This document shows, in pieces, positions 53,205 to 60,329 of a stretch of 64,000 bases of DNA; position 1 is the stretch's first letter, and each line of letters begins with the position of its first letter. The notes under the pieces are model-generated. The model saw only the letters and a program-made list of their open reading frames with translations, searched no databases and was not told the DNA's origin. The stretch comes from DATIUV01 sp049322755 (GTDB lineage Bacteria > Pseudomonadota > Gammaproteobacteria > Burkholderiales > UBA6910): contig JBMOQX010000053.1 of NCBI GenBank assembly GCA_049322755.1, positions 177,803 through 241,802 on the forward strand, written 5' to 3'. The position numbers and the translations under genes are program-made.

Positions 53205-54668
53205 TTGGCCAGCGGGGATTCCGGACACCGGGGACCCCGGCACCTGTTCGAGGCGCCCGAGAAATGGCTTGCCGGCGTCGACCCCGAGGCGGCGTCGCGG
53301 CTGATCGGCGCCGCTGCCGACGTCGCGCTGGTGATCGACGACCAGGGGCTGATCCAGGATCTGGCCTTCGGCAGCGACGAACTCTCGCGGGAGCTGGACG
53401 GTTTCCAGGCCTGGCGCGGCCAGCCCTGGACCGTCGCCGTGACGGTCGAGAGCCGGCCGAAGATCGAAGCCCTGCTGCGCGAGGCCACCACCAGGGAAAT
53501 CCCCCGCTGGCGGCACGTCAACCACCCGTCGCCGCGAGGCGCCGACGTGCCGGTAATGTATTCGGCGGTGCGCATCGGAGACGCCGGCCGCGTGGTGGTG
53601 CTGGGTCGGGATCTGCGGGCCATTGCCACGCTCCAGCAGCGCCTGGTGGACGCCCAGCAGTCGATGGAGCGCGACTATTGGCGCATGCGGCAGGTGGAAA
53701 CCCGCTATCGTCTGCTGTTCCAGACTGCAACGGAAGCGGTCCTGATCCTCGACGCCACTACCCAGAAGGTGCTGGAGGCGAATCCGGCCGCCGGTCAGCT
53801 GCTGGGCGAGAACGCGCGAAAGCTGGTGGGCCGGGCTTTTCCGGATGGCTTCGACGCCGAGGGCACCCAGGCCATTCAGGCCCTGCTGGCGGCAGTGCGG
53901 ACCTCGGGACGCGCCGAGGACGTGCGCGCGCGCCTAGCGGACGGCAAGCGCGAATTCGTGGTTTCGGCATCGCTGTTCCGCCAGGAGAACGCCACGTATT
54001 TTCTGGTCCGGCTGTCGTCCAGGGAGGACGCGTCCGCGCCGGTGCTGCCCAAGCTCAAGTCCAAGCTGCTGAAAGTGGCCGAGAACGTCCCCGACGGGCT
54101 GGTGGTGACCGGGCCGGACGGCCGTATCCTGACCGCGAATCGCGCGTTCTTGGACCTCACGCAACTGGCCACCGAGGAACAGGCGCGCGGCGAGTCGCTC
54201 GACCGGTGGCTCGGCCGGCCCGGCGTGGACCTGAACGTGCTCATCGCGAACCTGCGCCAGCACGGCTCGGTGCGGTTGTTCGCCACCACGCTGCGGGGCG
54301 AGTACGGCACCACCGCCGAAGTCGAGATCTCCGCCGTCGCGCTGGTGAACGGCGAGCAGCCGTGCCTGGGGTTCACCATCCGCAACGTCGGCCGGCGCCT
54401 TACCGCGGACCTGCGCAGCGGGCGCGAACTGCCGCGGTCGGTGGAACAGCTGACCGAACTGGTGGGGCGCGTGTCGCTCAAGGACCTGGTACGGGAAGCC
54501 ACCGACGTGATCGAGCGCCTGTGCATCGAGGCGGCCCTCGAGCTCACCCGGGACAACCGCGCATCGGCGGCCGAAATGCTGGGGCTGAGCCGGCAGAGCC
54601 TGTATGTCAAGTTGCGGCGCTACGGGCTGGGCGATCTCGGTCCGGAAAGCAACGGCGGCGACAACTAG
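53205..54668 (+). CDS. ppsR: Transcriptional regulator PpsR/CrtJ (redox-type copy)
   Basis: 487 residues from TTG 53205, which has GGGAG 9 bases upstream; a TTG at 53178, overlapping the aerR stop, is an alternative. No ATG fits. Domains: N-terminal PAS (residues 20-130), coiled-coil Q-linker (DAQQSMERDYWRMRQVETRYRLL), two more PAS domains, and a C-terminal Fis-type helix-turn-helix (ASAAEMLGLSRQSLYVKLRRYGL). The Cys before the HTH (IERLCIEAALEL) that senses redox in CrtJ is kept. The other CrtJ Cys appears missing. It represses bch, crt and puc/puf genes under oxygen. Confidence 0.92.
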   Translation: MASGDSGHRGPRHLFEAPEKWLAGVDPEAASRLIGAAADVALVIDDQGLIQDLAFGSDELSRELDGFQAWRGQPWTVAVTVESRPKIEALLREATTREIPRWRHVNHPSPRGADVPVMYSAVRIGDAGRVVVLGRDLRAIATLQQRLVDAQQSMERDYWRMRQVETRYRLLFQTATEAVLILDATTQKVLEANPAAGQLLGENARKLVGRAFPDGFDAEGTQAIQALLAAVRTSGRAEDVRARLADGKREFVVSASLFRQENATYFLVRLSSREDASAPVLPKLKSKLLKVAENVPDGLVVTGPDGRILTANRAFLDLTQLATEEQARGESLDRWLGRPGVDLNVLIANLRQHGSVRLFATTLRGEYGTTAEVEISAVALVNGEQPCLGFTIRNVGRRLTADLRSGRELPRSVEQLTELVGRVSLKDLVREATDVIERLCIEAALELTRDNRASAAEMLGLSRQSLYVKLRRYGLGDLGPESNGGDN

Positions 54669-54743
54669 CCGGCCCGGGTGCAGGGAACTGCGCCGGCGAC
54701 CCGCTTTCGATTCCTCCGCTCCGGGCCAGCCACTCGATGAAAG

Positions 54744-54761
54744 TGTAATGTATACTTGACG
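54744..54761. promoter_or_regulatory. Candidate PpsR/CrtJ operator upstream of bchG
   Basis: TGT (54744-54746), 12 bases, ACG (54759-54761). Overlapping TGT-N12-ACT sites start at 54749 and 54770. The block is AT-rich and ends just before the bchG ATG. Multiple overlapping near-matches make one real site likely but its exact register uncertain. Confidence 0.45.
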
Positions 54762-54790
54762 CTACTAGTTGTCAGGCGTAGCGTACTCGC

Positions 54791-55705
54791 ATGACACGCT
54801 CAGCCCTGAGTTCCGTTCCCACGATTCCGGCGCCGGGCGCCGTCGTCGAACTGCTCAAGCCCATCACGTGGTTTCCGCCGATGTGGGCTTTCGGCTGCGG
54901 CGTGGTGTCCTCCGGCGTCGCCTTCGAAGGGCGCTGGACGCTGATCGCAGCCGGGGTGGTGCTGGCGGGGCCGCTGGTTTGTGCCACATCCCAGGCGGTC
55001 AACGACTGGTTCGACCGCCATGTCGACGCCATCAACGAGCCCGGTCGGCCCATCCCCTCGGGCCGCATTCCCGGGCAATGGGGGCGCTACATCGCGATCG
55101 CCTGGACCGCGCTGTCGCTGCTGGTGGCCGCCGCGCTGGGTCCGTGGGTGTTCTGGGCCGCCGTGGCGGGGCTCGCGCTGGCGTGGGCCTACAGCGCGCC
55201 GCCGCTGCGGCTGAAACGCAACGGCTGGTGGGGCAACGCGGCGGTGGGCATCTCCTACGAGGGACTCGCATGGATCACCGGCGCGGCCGTGATGCTCTCG
55301 GGCGCGCTGCCGGATTGGCGCGGGCTGCTCCTCGCCGCCCTCTACAGCGCGGGCGCCCACGGCATCATGACGCTCAACGACTTCAAGGCGATCGAGGGCG
55401 ACCGCCGCATGGGCATCGGCTCGCTGCCGGTGCGCCTCGGCCCCGACCGCGCCGCGCGTGTCGCCTGCGTGATGATGGCGGCGCCGCAGGCGGTGGTTTT
55501 GGCGTTGCTGACGGCGTGGGAGCGTCCCTGGCACGCGGCCGGCGTCGGCCTGCTGGTGGCGGTGCAGGTGGTGCTCATGGTGCGCTTCCTGCAGCGGCCG
55601 CGGGAGCGGGCCCTCTGGTACAGCGCGCTGGGGGTCAATTTCTTCGTCCTCGGGATGTTGGTGGCGGCTTTCGCCGTGCGCGGCGTGCCGGCGGTGACTT
55701 CATGA
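54791..55705 (+). CDS. bchG: Bacteriochlorophyll synthase BchG
   Basis: 304 residues, about nine hydrophobic helices, UbiA superfamily. The Asp-rich site NDWFDRHVDAINEPGRPIPSG and the second motif in LNDFKAIEGDRRMGIGSLPV are visible. It esterifies bacteriochlorophyllide with geranylgeranyl-PP at the membrane. The stop overlaps the next gene (ATGA). Confidence 0.96.
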   Translation: MTRSALSSVPTIPAPGAVVELLKPITWFPPMWAFGCGVVSSGVAFEGRWTLIAAGVVLAGPLVCATSQAVNDWFDRHVDAINEPGRPIPSGRIPGQWGRYIAIAWTALSLLVAAALGPWVFWAAVAGLALAWAYSAPPLRLKRNGWWGNAAVGISYEGLAWITGAAVMLSGALPDWRGLLLAALYSAGAHGIMTLNDFKAIEGDRRMGIGSLPVRLGPDRAARVACVMMAAPQAVVLALLTAWERPWHAAGVGLLVAVQVVLMVRFLQRPRERALWYSALGVNFFVLGMLVAAFAVRGVPAVTS

Positions 55706-57057
55706 GCGGGCGCCCCGTGCTGGGCTGGGCCGGCATCGTGCGCCTGGGCCTGGTGCAGACCAGCCTGGGCGCCATCGTGGTCCTTACCACATCCACCATG
55801 AACCGCGTCATGGTGGTGGAGCTGGCGCTGCCGGCGATGCTGCCCGGCGTGCTGGTGGCCCTGCATTACGCCGTGCAGATGCTGCGGCCGCGGCTGGGCT
55901 ACGGCTCCGACGTCGGCGGGCGGCGCACGCCTTGGATCCTGGGCGGCATGGGTGTGCTGGCGCTGGGCGGCGTGGCCGCTGCGGTGGCCACCGCCTGGAT
56001 GGAGACGGACCGCGCCGCCGGCGTCGCGTTGGCCGTCGCCGCCTTCACCCTGATCGGTGTCGGCGTCGGTGCGTCGGGCACGTCCCTGCTGGTGCTGCTG
56101 GCGAAGCGGGTGGACCCGGGGCGCCGGGCCGCGGCGGCCACCATCGCCTGGGTCATGATGATCATGGGCTTCATTGTCACCGCCACGGTAGCCGGCCACT
56201 TCCTCGATCCGTTTTCGCCCGCCCGGCTGGTGGCAGTCACCGCCGCGGTGGCGGCGAGCGCGTTCCTGGTGACGTTGCTGGCGGTCTGGCGGATCGAGGG
56301 CACGGGCGAAGCGCCGGTGGTAGCGGGCTCTTCGGCGACCGGCGCGCCGCCGTTCCGCGAAGCCCTCCGGCAGGTCCGGGGGGAGCCGGTGGCGCGGCGT
56401 TTCGCGGTGTTCGTGTTCGTTTCCATGCTGGCCTACAGCGCCCAGGACCTGATCCTGGAACCCTTCGCCGGCGCGGTCTTCGGGCTCACCCCCGGGGAGT
56501 CAACGCAACTGTCCGGGGTGCAGAACGGTGGCGTGCTGCTGGGAATGATCCTGGTGGGACTGGCGGGGAGCGCGGCGGGCGGCGGACGGTTCGGCTCGCT
56601 GCGGGCCTGGGCCGTCGGCGGCTGCGTCGGCTCGGCGCTGGCGCTTTTCAGCCTGGCGCTGGCGGCGTTCGTCGGTCCGGCGTGGCCGCTGCGCGCGTCG
56701 GTGTTCGCGCTGGGGGTGGCCAACGGCGCGTTCGCCATCGCGGCGATCGGCTCCATGATGGGCCTGGTGAGTGCCGGGCGGCAGGCGCGCGAAGGCGTGC
56801 GCATGGGGCTCTGGGGCGCGGCGCAGGCCATCGCGTTCGGACTTGGCGGATTCGCCGGCACGGCGGCGGTGGATCTGGCGCGCCACCTGGTGGGCTCACC
56901 GGTCATCGCCTACGCGACGGTGTTCGCCGGCGAGGCGTTCCTGTTCCTGGTGGCCGGGGCGCTGGCGATTCGGGTGGGTCAGTTGCGCGACCAGCGCAAG
57001 CCGGCGCGGATTTCTTCTCCCGGCGGCAATTACGCCGCCGAACTCGGGCAAGGGTGA
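55702..57057 (+). CDS. PucC/LhaA-family transporter in the bchG-bchP operon
   Basis: 451 residues, about 12 membrane helices. TTSTMNRVMVVELALPAMLPG and QDLILEPFAGAVFGLTPGEST align with the same hallmark blocks as LhaA. In other purple bacteria an ORF of this family (ORF428/bch2) lies between bchG and bchP and is linked to pigment handling or assembly. It overlaps bchG at its start. Function in pigment delivery is inferred by family and place. Confidence 0.88.
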   Translation: MSGRPVLGWAGIVRLGLVQTSLGAIVVLTTSTMNRVMVVELALPAMLPGVLVALHYAVQMLRPRLGYGSDVGGRRTPWILGGMGVLALGGVAAAVATAWMETDRAAGVALAVAAFTLIGVGVGASGTSLLVLLAKRVDPGRRAAAATIAWVMMIMGFIVTATVAGHFLDPFSPARLVAVTAAVAASAFLVTLLAVWRIEGTGEAPVVAGSSATGAPPFREALRQVRGEPVARRFAVFVFVSMLAYSAQDLILEPFAGAVFGLTPGESTQLSGVQNGGVLLGMILVGLAGSAAGGGRFGSLRAWAVGGCVGSALALFSLALAAFVGPAWPLRASVFALGVANGAFAIAAIGSMMGLVSAGRQAREGVRMGLWGAAQAIAFGLGGFAGTAAVDLARHLVGSPVIAYATVFAGEAFLFLVAGALAIRVGQLRDQRKPARISSPGGNYAAELGQG

Positions 57058-57062
57058 CGGCG

Positions 57063-58259
57063 ATGACGTGTCTCGAGACCTTCGACGCAGTGGTGGTGGG
57101 CGGCGGGCCGGCGGGTGCCACCGCGGCGACGGACCTGGCGCGCCGCGGCCGCACGGTGCTGCTGCTGGACCGGGACGGCCGCATCAAGCCCTGCGGGGGT
57201 GCGATTCCGCCGCGGCTGATCGAGGAGTTCCAGATCCCCGACGCGTTGCTGGTGGCGCGGGTCACCTCGGCGCGCATGGTGGCGCCGTCGGAGCGGAGGG
57301 TCGACATGCCCATCGACGGCGGCTTCGTCGGCATGGTGGACCGGGAAGTATTTGACGAATGGCTGCGCACCCGCTCGGCGGCGGCGGGCGCGGACCGTCG
57401 CGCCGGTACTTTCGAGCGCATCAGCCGTGACGCGGACGGCGCCGCGATCGTGCACTACCTGCCCAAGGGAGCGCCCCGAGGATCCGGGCCGGAGCAGGTG
57501 CGCGCGCGCACGGTGATCGGCGCCGACGGCGCGATCTCGCAGGTGGCGCGTCAATGCGTGCCTGGCGCCGAGCGCATGCCTTATGTCGCCGCGTATCACG
57601 AGATCGTGCGCTCGCCCGCCGGCAGCGCCGATTTCGACGGTGCCCGCTGCGAGGTGTATTACCAGGGCCGCCTGTCCCCGGACTTCTACGCCTGGATCTT
57701 TCCCCACGGCGCGACTACCAGCGTCGGCGTCGGCAGCGCCCACAAAGGCTTTTCCCTGCGCGGCGCGGTGGGTGAGCTGCGCGGCGCGACCGGCCTCGAA
57801 GGCGCTGAAACCGTGCGCCGCGAGGGCGCGCCGATTCCGCTCAAACCCCTCGGGCGCTGGGACAACGGCCGCGACGTTGTCCTGGCAGGAGACGCTGCCG
57901 GCGTCGTGGCGCCGGCTTCGGGGGAAGGGATTTTCTACGCCATGACCGGCGGACGGTTTGCTGCCGAGGCGGTGGACGCTTTCCTGCTCACCGGCGACGC
58001 GCGCGCGCTGGCCAGCGCGCGCCGGCGCTTCATGCGCGATCACGGCCGGGTGTTCTGGATCCTCGGCATGATGCAGAATTTCTGGTATTCCAGCGACCGG
58101 CGGCGCGAGCGCTTCGTCAGCATCTGCCGTGATCCCGACGTGCAGCAGCTCACCTGGCAGGCCTACATGCACAAGCGCCTGGTGCGGGCGAAGCCCATGG
58201 CCCATGTGCGCATCTTCTTCAAGGACCTGGCGCACCTGTTCGGGCTCGTGTCGCCGTGA
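57063..58259 (+). CDS. bchP: Geranylgeranyl diphosphate/bacteriochlorophyll reductase BchP
   Basis: 398 residues. FAD-binding VVVGGGPAGATAATDLARRG at the start, then RIKPCGGAIPPRLIEEF and GDAAGVVAPASGEGIFYAMTGG, diagnostic of BchP. It reduces the geranylgeranyl tail to phytyl. ATG 57063 is chosen; a GTG at 57054 overlapping the upstream stop is possible. It ends the bchG operon together with the following small membrane ORF. Confidence 0.96.
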   Translation: MTCLETFDAVVVGGGPAGATAATDLARRGRTVLLLDRDGRIKPCGGAIPPRLIEEFQIPDALLVARVTSARMVAPSERRVDMPIDGGFVGMVDREVFDEWLRTRSAAAGADRRAGTFERISRDADGAAIVHYLPKGAPRGSGPEQVRARTVIGADGAISQVARQCVPGAERMPYVAAYHEIVRSPAGSADFDGARCEVYYQGRLSPDFYAWIFPHGATTSVGVGSAHKGFSLRGAVGELRGATGLEGAETVRREGAPIPLKPLGRWDNGRDVVLAGDAAGVVAPASGEGIFYAMTGGRFAAEAVDAFLLTGDARALASARRRFMRDHGRVFWILGMMQNFWYSSDRRRERFVSICRDPDVQQLTWQAYMHKRLVRAKPMAHVRIFFKDLAHLFGLVSP

Positions 58260-58486
58260 AGATCTCGCGCCGCCGCAGGCTGCAGCGCGCTGCGGTTGCC
58301 GGCGCGGCGCGAGCCCTCCCGCCGGGCGGCCCTCCATTCTTCCGCAAGCGCGGCTAGCACGATGGCCCGGCCTGTCGCATCCCGCCGGGGCAGTTTCCGT
58401 TGCGTGGGCGCGCCGACCTTGGTCGTGGACCGGCTCGATCCGGTTTTTTCTCGCCTGCGCCCGACCCCCGTTCCCCGACCCGGACC

Positions 58487-58753
58487 ATGGCGGAACTGTT
58501 CGCCGGCGGACGCATCGTCGATCTGATCCTGGGGCTGATGGTGGCGGAGGGCCTCGTTCTCGCCATCTACCGGCGCCGCACCGGTCGCGGCATCGCGTTG
58601 CCGGACTTGGCCGTCAACCTGCTGGCCGGCGCGTGCCTGATGCTGGCTTTGCGGGCCGCGCTAGCGGGTTCCGGATGGGTGTGGGCCGCCGCGTGGCTGG
58701 CCGCGGCGCTGTTGGCGCATCTGGCGGATCTGGGGCGGCGTTGGCGGGGTTGA
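58487..58753 (+). CDS. Small three-helix membrane protein after bchP
   Basis: 88 residues from ATG 58487: three hydrophobic helices with a RRRTGRGIALPDLAVN loop between the first two, ending in a basic ADLGRRWRG. Not recognised, though ORFs like this follow bchP in some purple bacteria. The ribosome-binding site is weak and 227 bases of apparently non-coding sequence separate it from bchP. Confidence 0.55.
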   Translation: MAELFAGGRIVDLILGLMVAEGLVLAIYRRRTGRGIALPDLAVNLLAGACLMLALRAALAGSGWVWAAAWLAAALLAHLADLGRRWRG

Positions 58754-58872
58754 AACGCCCCGGCCTCGCGGAGGGCGGTGCCGTTGCGCGGGCTCGCTCG
58801 GACGCGGATCGGCTTGAGATCACATGTTTATCAGCATTCACCGATGCTTACTGCTAGAATAGTCCAGACGTA

Positions 58873-58924
58873 TTGACAATCTAACGGCTTGTGTGGATAG
58901 CGCAATTTTCCGGAAAGCGCTATC
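58873..58924 (+). promoter_or_regulatory. Promoter-proximal dyad upstream of the second ppsR
   Basis: TTGACA (58873-58878) is a -35 candidate; the region 17 bases downstream (GATAGC) is a weak -10. A perfect inverted repeat GATAGCGC (58896-58903) / GCGCTATC (58917-58924) with an inner palindromic TTTCCGGAAA lies over it, 30 bases before the TTG start. AGT-N12-ACA at 58861-58878 is one base from a PpsR site. This suggests dedicated control, perhaps autoregulation. Confidence 0.5.
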
Positions 58925-58954
58925 ACCGGACAAAATTAAAAGGAATTCAAGACC

Positions 58955-60304
58955 TTGCAACCAGACGTCACACTCCTGTTGAACGCCGAAGGCGTGATCC
59001 AGGAAGTCAACCTGTCCAGCACGCTTGCCGGTGAAGGGGTGGGTGTCTGGGTCGGGCGGCCGTGGGCGGAGACCGTCGCCGACATTGGCGGCGACAAGGT
59101 CCGGCGCATGATCGAGGACGCCCGGACCAGCCGCGTGGCGGTCCTGCGCCAGGTCACGCAGCGTTTCCCCAGCGGTCTCGAGCTCCTGATGGAGTACACC
59201 ACGGTCCAGCTCGGCAGCGGCGGGCTGATCGCGGTGGGAAAGAACCTCCAGGCGGTGGCCGAACTGCAGAGCCGCCTGATCGCCGCACAGCAGGCCATGG
59301 AGCGGGACTACTGGAAGCTGCGGGAAGTCGAGACCCGCTACCGCCTGCTGTTCGACGCCTCCAACGAAGCCGTGCTGCTGGTGGGCGCGTCCGACCTGCG
59401 CATCATCGAGGCCAACCCTGCGGCGGTGAAGGCCCTGGGTCTCGCCAAGCGGCGGCCTGCCGTGGCCGGCCGGGAGCTGCTGGCGGAGCTGGCCGAGCCG
59501 GAGCGTGATCGCGTCCGCGAAATGCTGGTGCAGGTGCGCGAGCACGGCAAGGCGCCGGGGATCATCGCGCACCTCGGCGAGGACCGGCAGCCATGGCTGA
59601 TGCGCGCGTCCCTGATGACGGCCGACCCCGGCCCGCTGCTGCTGCTGCAGCTGGCGCCCGCGTCCGGTCGGGCGCTGCCGGAAGCGGCTGAAGCCGTTCC
59701 CTTCGAAGATCTGATCGAGCGTGGTCCGGACGGCTTTGCCGTCATCGACCGCGACGGCGTGATCCTGCGCGCGAATCGCGCGTTCCTGGAGATGGTTCAG
59801 GCGGGCTCGCGCGAAATGGTGGTGGGCCAGCGGCTCTCCCAATGGCTCGGGCGACCGGGCGCCGATCTGACCGTGCTGCTGGCCAACGTGCACCGCTATG
59901 GCGTGGTGCGGCTGTTTGCCACCACGCTCCACGGCGAGTTCGGCGGAGACACCGAGGTGGAGCTCTCCGCCGTGGGCAGCGCGGAGAACGGCGCGGAGCG
60001 CTTCGGCGTGATGTTCCGGGACGTGGGCCGGCGCCTTCCGATTCCGGCCGGCACCGGCGGGCGCATCGGCATGCTGCTGGGCGCGCTGAGCGAGCAGATC
60101 GGCAAGACCCCGCTGCGTGCCCTGGTGAAGCAGACGATCGCCGCGGTCGAGCGGCATTACGTCGAGAAGGCGCTGGAGCTCACCGGCGGCAATCGCACCG
60201 CCGCGGCCGAGCTGCTGGGCCTGAGCCGCCAAAGCCTCTACGCCAAGCTCGACCGCTACGGTCTGGGCGCCGACGGAGCCGCTCCGGCCGAGCGCCCCGA
60301 GTAA
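58955..60304 (+). CDS. ppsR2: PpsR paralogue 2 without cysteine (light-type)
   Basis: 449 residues from TTG 58955 (AGGA about 10 bases upstream). Three PAS domains with coiled coil (AAQQAMERDYWKLREVETRYRLL) and the Fis-type HTH (TAAAELLGLSRQSLYAKLDRYGL) are conserved with ppsR at 53205. The position of the redox Cys is Tyr (VERHYVEKALEL), and no cysteine was found anywhere in the protein. In Rhodopseudomonas and Bradyrhizobium the PpsR2 copy is antagonised by a bacteriophytochrome; bphP follows here by 25 bases. Confidence 0.88.
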   Translation: MQPDVTLLLNAEGVIQEVNLSSTLAGEGVGVWVGRPWAETVADIGGDKVRRMIEDARTSRVAVLRQVTQRFPSGLELLMEYTTVQLGSGGLIAVGKNLQAVAELQSRLIAAQQAMERDYWKLREVETRYRLLFDASNEAVLLVGASDLRIIEANPAAVKALGLAKRRPAVAGRELLAELAEPERDRVREMLVQVREHGKAPGIIAHLGEDRQPWLMRASLMTADPGPLLLLQLAPASGRALPEAAEAVPFEDLIERGPDGFAVIDRDGVILRANRAFLEMVQAGSREMVVGQRLSQWLGRPGADLTVLLANVHRYGVVRLFATTLHGEFGGDTEVELSAVGSAENGAERFGVMFRDVGRRLPIPAGTGGRIGMLLGALSEQIGKTPLRALVKQTIAAVERHYVEKALELTGGNRTAAAELLGLSRQSLYAKLDRYGLGADGAAPAERPE

Positions 60305-60329
60305 TTCCCGCTGGAGTAGACTCCCCGGT

